Positions 1 to 6,795 are shown, numbered from the stretch's first letter. The stretch is 9,705 nt of DNA from Leucothrix mucor (GCA_015662325.1 DQUJ01000109.1:1-9705), one strand, 5' to 3'. Made by a program: numbers and translations. Notes: a model not told the origin generated them from the letters alone.

Positions 1-507
1 CAACTATTTTTGTAATAAAGCCAGCATCCTCTAAGCTATCAACTTTTTTTAATACGTTTTCTTTGCGCGCTGCTCTGAGTAAAATATCATTTTGGTCAGG
101 ATCGTCTGCATTCTTAGCGAGTATTTCAAAGTCAAAAAATATTTCATCAAGCGGAAAAGGAATAATATTTCATCAAGCGGAAAAGGAATAATATTTTCAG
201 CTTCAATCTCAACCTGACTTTCTAATTCCAACTCACTTAATAAAGCGCTAATAACAACGACTTTAGAGATCACATCAACGCAACTCACTGCAATCGCTAC
301 ATTTTTGTAATAGGAAGGGAAATTTTTAGGCAACTGAGTAAGCATTGAAATTAATTTAGGAATATCTTCAAAGTGATTGTCAATAATGAGGCCATTTGGA
401 ATAGGCATTTCAGCAACCGCAATGATTTTATGCGTACCTTGCTCTTTTATGAGGGCAACCGCCTTGATACTGTTAGATCCAAAATCCAAACCAATCAAGC
501 CACCCAT
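1..507 (-). pseudogene. pilM: PilM, type IV pilus assembly ATPase-like protein; 5' part, frameshifted, runs off left edge
   Basis: PilM is an actin/FtsA-fold cytoplasmic protein that binds ATP and the PilN N-terminus, and supports the PilNOP inner-membrane platform of type IV pili. The N-terminus carries the phosphate-binding motif LIGLDFGSNSIKAV (residues 4-17), and residues 95-110 contain the family hallmark ENIIPFPLDE. A 26-bp tandem duplication (138-196) then throws the frame, so the ribosome adds about 40 unrelated residues and stops at 49-51. With one 26-bp unit removed, the frame reads EIFFDFEIL, then DPDQNDILLRAARKENV, and stays open to position 1 (about 48 codons), exactly as expected for PilM. 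The ATG at 505-507 is supported by an AAGGA Shine-Dalgarno about 10 nt upstream. It is divergent from mrcA, the usual gammaproteobacterial arrangement, and pilNOPQ should lie to the left. Identity is confident. Whether the lesion is fixed, reversible or a sequencing error cannot be told here. Confidence 0.93.
138..196. repeat. 26-bp perfect tandem duplication inside pilM
   Basis: Bases 138-170 are identical to 164-196, giving a period of 26 bp over 59 bp (about 2.3 units) with no mismatch. The unit encodes the conserved PFPLDEI segment of PilM. Because 26 is not a multiple of three, it shifts the downstream frame. Confidence 0.97.
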
Positions 508-577
508 GCTTTTTTCATCCTTGAGAACATAACCCCCCGCCCTATCAATTTGTAAGTTTTATCTGAATTGAAGATTA

Positions 578-605
578 AGCATAAGATAAATCCCTACAAC
601 TTCAA
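578..605 (-). promoter_or_regulatory. Candidate sigma70 promoter for pilM
   Basis: On the minus strand, TTGAAG (600-605) and TATGCT (578-583) are 16 bp apart, each matching 4 of 6 consensus bases. They lie about 70 bp upstream of the pilM ATG. The -35 box sits inside the palindrome at 597-609. This is a weak call by eye. Confidence 0.33.
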
Positions 606-638
606 GTTGCGAAGTAGCATTTTATTTCAAATGACTTA

Positions 639-667
639 TTCGCATTTTTTAAATGCACAGGTATACT
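639..667 (+). promoter_or_regulatory. Candidate sigma70 promoter for mrcA
   Basis: TTCGCA (639-644, 4 of 6 to consensus) and TATACT (662-667, 5 of 6) are separated by 17 bp, about 60 bp upstream of the mrcA start. The second ACTTCAAGTT motif overlaps the -10 box, so a protein bound there could repress. Identified by eye only. Confidence 0.4.
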
Positions 668-725
668 TCAAGTTCATAATATTTTTTCTTTTTTATCACC
701 CTCCAAAGTCAAAGGTAAACACGCA

Positions 726-3350
726 ATGCTAAAATGGATTAAACGCATCTTTTTATTTTGTATCATCACCGGCGTTCTCGGTGTCGCAGGTATTACGGTC
801 ATTTATTTTCAGGTCAAAGGTGATTTGCCTTCGGTAGATAAAATTAAAGAAACAAAATTACAAATACCAATGAAGATTTACAGTGCAGATAATGAGCTAA
901 TCTCTCAGTTTGGTGAAAAACGACGCATTCCACTGGAAAGTAAAGATGTTCCTGACTTTGTAAAAGAAGCATTTATAGCAACCGAAGACAGTCGTTTTTA
1001 TTCTCACTTTGGTATTGATCCTATCGGTATTGCGCGTGCAGTTATGGTTGTTGCAACCACTGGACATCTTCGACAAGGGGCGAGCACCATCACCCAGCAA
1101 GTCGCTAAAAACATCTATTTAACACGTGAAAAAACATTTACGCGTAAAATCAAAGAGATGATTCTGGCCATTCAAATTGAAAAAGTACTCACTAAAGATG
1201 AAATATTAATGCTCTATTTAAACAAAATAGCATTAGGGCAGCGCTCTTATGGTATCGGTGCTGCAGCACAAGTTTATTACGGAAAAAAAGTCAAAGATTT
1301 AACACTCGCCGAAGCCGCAATGCTAGCGGGGCTTCCTAAAGCCCCTTCTCGCTACAATCCAGTCACGTCAAAAGCAAGAGGAAATACGGAAGCAAAAAAT
1401 CGCCGCCATATTGTTTTACTGCGTATGCTTGACGAAGAATACATTACGCGCGCAGAGTTTGATGACGCAAACAATATGCCAATCACAGGTAAAAAACACG
1501 GCGCACAGCTTACCCTTTCGGCTCATTATGTTGCTGAAATGGCGCGCAAACAAACCTTTCAACTGTGTAAAGATGGCGCATTAAATGCAGGTTTAAAATT
1601 ACCTGAAGGTAAAAATTGCGACACTGCTGAACTATTCCATAATGGAATAACTATTTACACAACCATCAATAAACGCGCCCAAGAAGCTGCCAACAAAGCC
1701 GTTGTTGCAAACTTACATGCTTACGATCAACGACATGGTTATCGCGGTACTAAGATCGTTTTATGGACACCACCAGAACCAGCATTAAGCAACGATGAAA
1801 TCATTAAAAAACTACACGACACAGCTGCATTTTCTGATTTAATTCCTGCGGTTGTTGTTAAAGTCGATAAGCAATCTGTTGATGTTATTGTCAAAGGAAA
1901 AAAAGACCAAATACAGACTATTCCTTGGGATGGATTAAAATGGGCGCGTGAGTTTAAAAGCGATACAAGACAAGGCCCTGCGCCTAAACGTGCCAATCAA
2001 ATATTAAAAGAAGGACAGCAAATATTTGTAAGTTTAGTTGATAAGCTCGATAAAAAAGGGAAGCGGATTGAAAAAGCAATTGCTGAAGAAGCTTCCGTTG
2101 AAGAAGTCGCTATTAGCGAAGATCCTTCCCTTACTACAAGCATAAAAAAAGAAGTTTACCCTTTTGAACAAATCTATCATCTTTCTCAATTCCCTGAGGC
2201 TTCTGCCGCTTTTGTTTCAATTAGCCCAAAAGATGGTGCAATACAAGCCTTAGTTGGCGGATTTAGTTTTATACAAAGTAAATATAATCGAGCAACACAA
2301 GCTAAGCGGCAAATTGGTTCAAACATCAAGCCTTTTGTTTATTCTGCAGCAATTGACAGCGGATATACGCTTGCAACGCTTGTAAACGATACGCCAATTA
2401 ATGAAGGTGACTGGCGACCTAAAAACTCACCAAATACCTATGTTGGCCCTATTCGACTGCGCCAAGGTTTAGGCCAATCTAAAAATGTTATCTCGGTTCG
2501 TCTCGTGCAAGATATTGGTGTTGCTAAAGTTATTTCTCAGTTAGCTAAATTTGGCTTCCCTACGGATAACATCGACAAGTATAGCTTAACTATTGCACTG
2601 GGTTCAGCAGCTTTCACCCCCCTTGAAGTGGTGAGTGGTTTTGCTGTTATCAACAATGGAGGCTACAAAGTTACACCTTATGTGATTGATAGGATCGAAG
2701 GGGTTGATGGTGAGATTATTTATAAAGCAGATCCCGCTAAAGCACCTCGAGTACTCAGTGTTGAAACCGCCTTCTTAACGCGTCAACTTCTTGAAAGTGC
2801 GATTTGGGGAGAAGCTGAATGGAAACATAGTACAGGCTGGAACGGTACAGGTTGGAGAGCGGGTCGCGCTCTTAAACGTCACGACATGGGCGGAAAAACA
2901 GGGACTACAAATGATTCAAAAGATGCTTGGTTCTCAGGTTTTGTCGGCAATGTTGTTGCAACGTCATGGGTTGGTTTTGATGACTTCAATCGCAACCTAG
3001 GTAGAACATCTCGAAATGATAACTTACCTAAAACACAGCACACAGGGGGGGAATTTGGTGGAAGCACCGCACTTCCTGCTTGGAATACTTATATGCAAAA
3101 AGTCGCATTAGATCAACCAGAAATCAGACCACGTAGACCTCGTTCAATATCAATGTCACGTATTGATCGGGCGACAGGTTTACTTACTCATAAATCCGAT
3201 TACACCACACGCATGGAATACTTTAAATCAGGAACTCAGCCAACAGAATATGCAGACCCTGAAGACGTTTTTTATGAAGAACCAAACCCATCTAAAAATG
3301 GAAAAAATACAGAAGAGCCTGGTCCAATATCAGAAGATGATATTTTTTAA
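726..3350 (+). CDS. mrcA: Penicillin-binding protein 1A, bifunctional glycosyltransferase/transpeptidase
   Basis: This class A PBP polymerises lipid II into glycan strands and cross-links the stem peptides on the periplasmic face of the inner membrane. Residues 7-28 form the N-terminal membrane anchor. The GT51 domain (about 50-230) shows ATEDSRFYSHFG with catalytic Glu87, RQGASTITQQVAKN (116-129) and the EILMLYLNKI stretch. An OB-like insertion typical of PBP1A spans about 320-480. The transpeptidase domain has SxxK (Ser532-Lys535, GSNIKPF), SxN (Ser585-Lys586-Asn587) and KTG (Lys724-Gly726), so both activities look intact. The 874 residues match the usual PBP1A length of about 850. The tail (840-874) is acidic and low in complexity. 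The ATG at 726 follows AAAGG (711-715) with good spacing. In E. coli the homologue works with the lipoprotein LpoA; no partner gene is in view. The alternative symbol is ponA. Confidence 0.97.
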   Translation: MLKWIKRIFLFCIITGVLGVAGITVIYFQVKGDLPSVDKIKETKLQIPMKIYSADNELISQFGEKRRIPLESKDVPDFVKEAFIATEDSRFYSHFGIDPIGIARAVMVVATTGHLRQGASTITQQVAKNIYLTREKTFTRKIKEMILAIQIEKVLTKDEILMLYLNKIALGQRSYGIGAAAQVYYGKKVKDLTLAEAAMLAGLPKAPSRYNPVTSKARGNTEAKNRRHIVLLRMLDEEYITRAEFDDANNMPITGKKHGAQLTLSAHYVAEMARKQTFQLCKDGALNAGLKLPEGKNCDTAELFHNGITIYTTINKRAQEAANKAVVANLHAYDQRHGYRGTKIVLWTPPEPALSNDEIIKKLHDTAAFSDLIPAVVVKVDKQSVDVIVKGKKDQIQTIPWDGLKWAREFKSDTRQGPAPKRANQILKEGQQIFVSLVDKLDKKGKRIEKAIAEEASVEEVAISEDPSLTTSIKKEVYPFEQIYHLSQFPEASAAFVSISPKDGAIQALVGGFSFIQSKYNRATQAKRQIGSNIKPFVYSAAIDSGYTLATLVNDTPINEGDWRPKNSPNTYVGPIRLRQGLGQSKNVISVRLVQDIGVAKVISQLAKFGFPTDNIDKYSLTIALGSAAFTPLEVVSGFAVINNGGYKVTPYVIDRIEGVDGEIIYKADPAKAPRVLSVETAFLTRQLLESAIWGEAEWKHSTGWNGTGWRAGRALKRHDMGGKTGTTNDSKDAWFSGFVGNVVATSWVGFDDFNRNLGRTSRNDNLPKTQHTGGEFGGSTALPAWNTYMQKVALDQPEIRPRRPRSISMSRIDRATGLLTHKSDYTTRMEYFKSGTQPTEYADPEDVFYEEPNPSKNGKNTEEPGPISEDDIF

Positions 3351-3465
3351 GTGATTCAGTAGTACATTTTTATAAATATGCAGTCTATCTCGTTTCCAGT
3401 GTTCATCACGGTGACGAGTTTATTCACTGACTATAAATATATCTTATTATTTTAAAGGGAACATT

Positions 3466-3816
3466 ATGGGCAATACTAATATTTCAATCAAATGGATGCT
3501 TTATTCATTCATTATCGGCATGTCATTAACCGCCTCATTTTATATGATGACAGAGTCTGCTATCCCTTTCTCTCTCTTTCCTCTCTTAACACTCTTTTTT
3601 TCTATTAATCATTTTTATCGTATTTACATGAATCAAACTAAAAATGAAAAAGTGATCAGCACTACGTGGATCTCTTTTTTCATCGGCGTTTTTTTTTACG
3701 CCGCCTTAACTGGTGCTGCATATCCCGAACTAGGCTCTAATTTCTTTTCCGTTATGATTGCCCTTATTCTTGGTATTTGGCTTATTTATGTTTTTATATT
3801 TTCTGAAAAAAAATAA
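3466..3816 (+). CDS. yijD: YijD/DUF1422 family inner-membrane protein
   Basis: This 116-residue protein has four predicted membrane helices (about 9-28, 32-52, 66-87 and 90-112) and a short basic loop in the middle. I recognise the family from memory of E. coli YijD. The diagnostic stretches are PFSLFPLLTL (34-43), the FYRIYMNQT loop and YPELGSNFF (82-90), which correspond to PFSVFPIISL and YPDIGSNFF in YijD. The biochemical function of the family is unknown. In E. coli yijD lies beside fabR and trmA. Here it is alone after mrcA (115-bp gap) and before a terminator, so that linkage is lost. AAAGGGA (3454-3460) precedes the ATG at proper spacing. TATAAA at 3432-3437 is a plausible -10 box for its own promoter, but no good -35 accompanies it. 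Confidence 0.83.
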   Translation: MGNTNISIKWMLYSFIIGMSLTASFYMMTESAIPFSLFPLLTLFFSINHFYRIYMNQTKNEKVISTTWISFFIGVFFYAALTGAAYPELGSNFFSVMIALILGIWLIYVFIFSEKK

Positions 3817-3822
3817 ATCACA

Positions 3823-3864
3823 ACGCAATAAAAAAGAGGCTAATATGCCTCTTTTTTATTGCGT
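3823..3864. terminator. Strong bidirectional intrinsic terminator between convergent genes
   Basis: An 18-bp perfect stem (3823-3840 with 3847-3864) encloses the 6-nt loop TAATAT. The arms contain GAGGC/GCCTC next to A6/T6 runs, so each strand ends its hairpin in a U tract. It begins 7 bp after the yijD stop and ends 6 bp before the 161-residue gene's stop, and so serves both genes. Confidence 0.93.
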
Positions 3865-3870
3865 GCTAAT

Positions 3871-4356
3871 TTATAAATGATCTTGTTTTAAGCGCGTATC
3901 TAACTTTTCAAGCAATGCAATTGATGCCGCTTTTAATGGGATCAATTCACTGGCCAATGCGTACTGATTAAACTCTCCAAGTTCAGGAAACAGCTTACAA
4001 AACATCGGTTGAGGATACATATTAACCGTATCCATGGTGATTGATTTGGGTATTTTAAAGAAAACAAATGAGCTAATTTCATCAAATGACTGTAGCTTTT
4101 CAACTAATCGCTCAGCCGTTAATGCTTCTAAAAAGAACTCTTCTTCACATTCTCCATCCCATTCTGCAACGGTCACTAAAGCGCGAAACGGTAATTCCTC
4201 AGATACATTTTCTTTTTCAAGATAAATAGAATGCAAGGAGGTTTTGTTGCCCTCTTTATTTATGCGTAAGCCAATAAATTTAAACGTTGGGTGGGCAATT
4301 AATAATGTCGATAACTGCGATGCCAAATACAATGATAAATCTTCACTTTTTCTCAT
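3871..4356 (-). CDS. Hypothetical soluble protein, 161 residues
   Basis: I do not recognise this protein. It has no signal peptide or membrane segment, is acidic in the middle (EWDGECEEEFF, about 66-76) and has leucine-rich ends that look helical (SLYLASQLSTLLIAHP at 8-23; IPLKAASIALLEKLDTRL at 139-156). The alternating hydrophobic stretches FKFIGLRI and SSFVFFKIPK suggest an alpha/beta fold. It is a genuine gene rather than a shadow: the ATG at 4354-4356 follows TAAGGTG about 5 nt upstream, it ends precisely at the shared terminator (3823-3864), and nothing longer overlaps it. It is transcribed divergently from the ycbX pseudogene, with 60 bp between the starts. No function can be inferred. 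Confidence 0.8.
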   Translation of the reverse strand: MRKSEDLSLYLASQLSTLLIAHPTFKFIGLRINKEGNKTSLHSIYLEKENVSEELPFRALVTVAEWDGECEEEFFLEALTAERLVEKLQSFDEISSFVFFKIPKSITMDTVNMYPQPMFCKLFPELGEFNQYALASELIPLKAASIALLEKLDTRLKQDHL

Positions 4357-4393
4357 AAAAACACCTTAAAATGTGCAACAATAGATATTCATT

Positions 4394-4410
4394 AACCTTA
4401 TCAGAAGGTT
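4394..4410 (+). promoter_or_regulatory. Short hairpin covering the ycbX Shine-Dalgarno
   Basis: AACCTT (4394-4399) and AAGGTT (4405-4410) can pair across the 5-nt loop ATCAG, burying AGAAGG (4403-4408), the Shine-Dalgarno that precedes the GTG start at 4417. The 6-bp stem is weak, so a regulatory role is only a possibility. Confidence 0.35.
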
Positions 4411-4416
4411 CAAATT

Positions 4417-5507
4417 GTGCAAATACTTACTGACATTTACATCTACCCAATTAAATCAACGAAAAGTATTTCCCTACCATCAAGTTTTGTCGATGAACAA
4501 GGTCTGCTCTTTGATCGAAAATATATGTTGGTCGATGATCAAGGCGAATTCATCACGGGTCGAACTCATCCTCAATTAACACAAATTAACATTGAATTTT
4601 CAATGAGTAACTTGCTTGTCAGCGCGCCGAATATGAACAGCCTCAGCATCACGCCTAATGATTTTTCAGATAGGGTACTCAACGTAAAAGTATGGTCTGA
4701 CACGGTTGAAGGTGTTCACTGCCATGATTAATACGATCAGTGGTTTTCAGATTATTTGGAAACTAATTGCCGATTAGTATTTTTCGGAGAGCAGAGTGAA
4801 CGCTTTGTCAAAAACAAACAAACTCAAGTTGCTTTTGCTGATGGCTACCCCCTGCTATTGATCAATCAAACCACATTAGACCAGTTAAATAGACGCATAG
4901 GAGCGCCTGTGAGCGCTTTCGCCCTAACCTTGTTGTTAAAGGCAACTTTCCATTTATTGAAGATAGCTGGGATCGTATTAAAATAGGTGAAGTAGAGTTT
5001 GAAGTGAGCAAACCTTGCACACGCAGCCCTTTTACCAATGTTGATCCTAAAACCGATTTAGTAAATGAAAACCAAACACTCGATGCATTAGCTAAATTTC
5101 GATATTCAGAAGGTAAAATAGATTTCGGACAAAACCTAGTGCCGCTTAATGAAGGGATTATCCGTTGCGGTGATCCTCAGCAAGTATTGAGCAGCAAGGG
5201 TGCTATTTTGTACGGTAGCCAATTTGATATCGATACAAATAAAAAAGAAGTTCAAATTCACTATCAAGGGATCGAAATAAAAGTAACAGGGGATGGTCAA
5301 CAATTATTACTTGATCAAGCCGAACAAGCAGGTGTCGCCATTCCTTATTCGTGTCGAAGCGGAAGATGCGGTCGGTGCAAAGTTAAATTAGTCGATGGAA
5401 ACGTGAAAACACTCAATGATGAAGGGTTAAGCGATTCAGAAAAAGAAGCTGGCTATATTCTACCCTGCTCAACAATTCCTGAATCAGATTTAGTGATAAA
5501 TTGTTAG
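4417..5507 (+). pseudogene. ycbX: YcbX homologue (MOSC domain + 2Fe-2S ferredoxin), decayed
   Basis: E. coli YcbX (369 aa) is a molybdenum-cofactor enzyme that reduces N-hydroxylated base analogues, using a C-terminal 2Fe-2S domain. Here the same order spans 1091 bp in three pieces. First, the MOSC N-terminal beta-barrel region (4417-4728; YPIKSTKSISL, FDRKYMLVDDQGEFITGR) ends at an in-frame TAA at 4729-4731. Second, the same frame continues (YDQWFSDYL, then AFADGYPLLLINQTTLDQL) to about 4911, where a net -1 shift moves the homology to the third frame. Third, FRPNLVV, then KPCTRSPFTNV with the expected Moco-ligand cysteine (5016-5018), FGQNLV and a ferredoxin domain with CysX4CysX2Cys (from 5352) plus a distal Cys (5466-5468). 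All ligands survive. The start is GTG with AGAAGG 8 nt upstream. Only fragments can be translated, so the enzyme is probably inactive unless these are sequencing errors. Confidence 0.9.
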
Positions 5508-5534
5508 CAATACAGGCCCTAATTGCTAGCAATT
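5501..5534 (+). terminator. Hairpin/palindrome just after ycbX, possible terminator
   Basis: The ycbX stop lies inside TTGTTAGCAAT (5501-5511), which pairs with ATTGCTAGCAA (5522-5532) through one G-U. The second arm also lies in a perfect 14-bp palindrome (5521-5534). No U tract follows, so termination is uncertain. Confidence 0.35.
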
Positions 5535-5539
5535 AAAAC

Positions 5540-5556
5540 ATTTTAACCACGAAAAA
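5540..5556 (+). repeat. Left arm of a 17-bp perfect inverted repeat (dispersed CACGAAAA motif)
   Basis: Bases 5540-5556 are the exact reverse complement of 6782-6798. The core TTAACCACGAAAA recurs, inverted, at 6540-6552 as well. The pair brackets 1.25 kb containing the toxin fragment, the IS remnant and the repeat modules. The stretch from here to the toxin stop (5557-5686) shows nothing else recognisable. Confidence 0.85.
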
Positions 5557-5686
5557 GGATTAAGACTAAAATCAGAAGCGATCATCTAGTTACGGGAGTT
5601 TTCGCAAAAAAGAAAAGCAGTGATTTATAACTTCACGACTGCAAAATTTCAACGATAAATTTTTGTGTGTTTGCGACTGTTATTTA

Positions 5687-5947
5687 TTATCGGAGGTGTC
5701 GTTGAGGATCTTGTCGCATTTGCAGAACTCTGACAATTTCAATACTCCTTTTCCGATATCGATAAAATACAATATGCTTTTGACAAGGGATGCTACGAAT
5801 ACCTTGGATCAAACTTGATCTGCATACACCTAACAGAGGCTGCATCATTAAATTTTCAAAGCAATTTTTTATAATATCTAAATATTGCGATGCTTTTCTT
5901 TCTCCCCACTGAACCTCTCCATATTGGTAATATACTGTAATGGTCAA
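5687..5947 (-). pseudogene. RelE/ParE-family toxin, 5'-truncated by an IS end
   Basis: The ParE family comprises small toxins, normally paired with an upstream ParD-type antitoxin, that poison DNA gyrase. The body is typical: QWGERKASQYLDII, NPLLG-like MQPLLGV, RSIPCQKHIVFYRYR and IEIVRVLQMRQDPQRHL, which matches the family end ending in RxDPxRHL. Residues corresponding to the first 15-20 of a normal ParE (about 95-100 aa) are missing. Native homology starts at VYYQYGEVQWG, about 5935. The preceding bases are the terminus of the adjacent IS remnant, which supplies the only available start, a TTG at 5945-5947 without a Shine-Dalgarno. No ParD-like gene is found upstream or downstream. It is therefore an orphan and probably inactive toxin remnant. 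A chimeric product made from the TTG cannot be excluded. Confidence 0.82.
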
Positions 5948-6355
5948 GTATTTTCGTATAGTTTCTAAGCCACATTTGCTAATATTTTCCGTTTTTGTGC
6001 CGGCACCATATAATCTAAAGATGAGTGAAGTCGTTTATTGTTATGATAACGGATGTAAAATGTAGCTGCGCGAATAACTGAATTGTGGTTTAGGAAGGTA
6101 AGTCCATTTAAATACTCACGTTTCAGGCTTCTAAAAAAGCGTTCTTGAACGGCATTATCCCAGCAGTTCCCACGGGGATCAGGCTTTGTGTGATCCCATG
6201 TCATTGCAAACAATCTTTGAATAAATTTGCACTATATTAAACGCCTTGATCAGAGTGGAACATAAGTTTCTTGGTGTTCGGCTGCATTAGTGAAATGGCA
6301 TTCAACAGTGCATCCTTAGCAAGTTGAGCATCAGGCGTTGTCGATATCGCAGGAT
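5936..6355 (-). mobile_element. IS3-family insertion sequence remnant (transposase C-terminal part and one end)
   Basis: The minus strand encodes the C-terminal half of an IS3-family OrfB (rve/DDE integrase). Upstream in one frame are STTPDAQLAKDALLNAIS and KLMFHSDQGV (second catalytic Asp, near 6243-6257). In a second frame are RGNCWDNAVQERFFRSLKREYL (third catalytic Glu) and YIRYHNNKRLHSSLDYMVP (5965-6213). The terminus TGTAATGGTCAAG (from 5936) begins with TG, as IS3-family ends do, and coincides with the break in toxin homology. The other end, OrfA and the first catalytic Asp are missing; homology fades near 6355. The outer limit is approximate, and I assign no named IS. Confidence 0.78.
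5965..6355 (-). pseudogene. IS3-family transposase OrfB fragment with two stops and a frameshift
   Basis: Read in the minus direction, the frame from about 6355 gives a good OrfB sequence. It is interrupted by TAA at 6237-6239, where Gln is expected in HSDQGVQYSANLF, and by TGA at 6201-6203, where Arg is likely. A one-base loss near 6175-6182 then moves homology into the frame ending at the TAG at 5965-5967. CAA to TAA and CGA to TGA are single C-to-T changes. The conserved Asp and Glu remain, but the first Asp and the whole N-terminus are gone. The fragment cannot make a working transposase, so the element is immobile and not recent. Confidence 0.82.
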
Positions 6356-6451
6356 AATAATGAGGTTTTGAATTTCAAGACAATTAGGCACTTAACAGTA
6401 TTATTAGCAGAAAACTTTCCGCCTAATTATTCATTAGTTAGATTTGATTTT
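6356..6451. other. Short unassigned AT-rich segment between IS remnant and repeat modules
   Basis: No gene is visible here. AATTAGGC (6382-6389) and GCCTAATT (6421-6428) are inverted 8-mers 31 nt apart, with no recognisable role. The missing toxin 5' end or an antitoxin is not found here. Confidence 0.5.
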
Positions 6452-6552
6452 TTGGTTTTTTAAGCTAAAAATTGAAACCTTGATCCCGTTTGTTTTTTTA
6501 CTGGGTTTGGTCTCTTTTCGTGAGCGCAGTGTTTTCGTGTTTTCGTGGTTAA
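6452..6552. repeat. Compound dispersed repeat, copy A
   Basis: Copy A has two modules. Module 1 (6452-6488) reads TTGGTTTTTTAAGCTAAAAA and ends in CCTTGATCCCG. Module 2 (6515-6552) reads TTTTCGTGAGCGCAG and then GTTTTCGTG repeats ending in GTGGTTAA. Both recur in the same order and orientation at 6643-6795 with about 85-90% identity by eye. No gene is seen. Confidence 0.85.
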
Positions 6553-6642
6553 TATCTTTTGACCTTCGCCTTTCTTCGTGCAGGCGCCAGCCCTTTGTGT
6601 AGTGTAGCGAAGCGGCTCTGTGGTAGAAGATGCTTTTCTCTG
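6553..6642. repeat. Spacer between repeat copies, itself likely part of the dispersed element
   Basis: It is more GC-rich than its surroundings, with GGCGCC and AGCGAAGCGGCT. It has no credible reading frame of its own. From memory, similar stretches accompany CACGAAAA repeats in other bacterial genomes, but I cannot confirm that here. Confidence 0.35.
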
Positions 6643-6795
6643 TTGGTTTTTAAGATAAAAATCGCAAGGTTGAAGCCTTGACCCCGACCATTTATTTATC
6701 TTTTCTTGAAGCCTTAATTCGTCAAATGAGTTTAATTGGCTGATAGATTTTGACCTTTTTCGTGAGCGCAGCGTTTTCGTGTTTTTCGTGGTTAA
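6643..6795. repeat. Compound dispersed repeat, copy B
   Basis: Module 1 (6643-6686) matches copy A but carries 8 extra bases that create the small hairpin CAAGG-TTGAAG-CCTTG (6665-6680). Module 2 (6757-6795) matches 6515-6552 with one substitution and one extra T. The spacer between modules is longer than in A (70 versus 26 bp). The TTTTGACCTT just before module 2 also resembles TTTTGACCTT after copy A (6557-6566). Confidence 0.85.

Larger units (their letters stand above)
508..725. promoter_or_regulatory. Divergent pilM/mrcA intergenic region with two related odd-centred palindromes
   Basis: This 218-bp AT-rich stretch contains no gene. It must carry both divergent promoters. It holds the odd-centred perfect palindrome CAACTT-C-AAGTTG at 597-609 and a shorter relative, ACTT-C-AAGT, at 665-673. 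Both include the ten bases ACTTCAAGTT (599-608 and 665-674), 66 bp apart. Such spacing could suit a dimeric regulator, or the motif may be a dispersed intergenic repeat. A C-rich run (533-540) lies in the pilM leader. Confidence 0.5.

Noticed and set aside
3389..3418. Possible terminator or operator after mrcA (CTCGT...ACGAG and TCACGGTGA)
   Set aside because: The stem is only 5 bp over a 20-nt loop with no U tract, and the 9-bp odd palindrome is too short to call.
4417..5507. Three separate small genes (MOSC N-part, middle fragment, stand-alone ferredoxin)
   Set aside because: The homology is continuous with a single YcbX across the stop and the frame change, and the pieces after the first lack credible starts.
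5965..6239. Programmed frameshift of an IS3 OrfA/OrfB pair
   Set aside because: The shift lies inside the OrfB catalytic domain, there is no slippery heptamer at an OrfA/OrfB overlap, and two stop codons precede it.
6382..6428. AATTAGGC...GCCTAATT as an integron attC site beside a toxin gene
   Set aside because: The arms are in the opposite order to attC (which reads GCCTAAC...GTTAGGC outward), and the inner L-box pair is absent.
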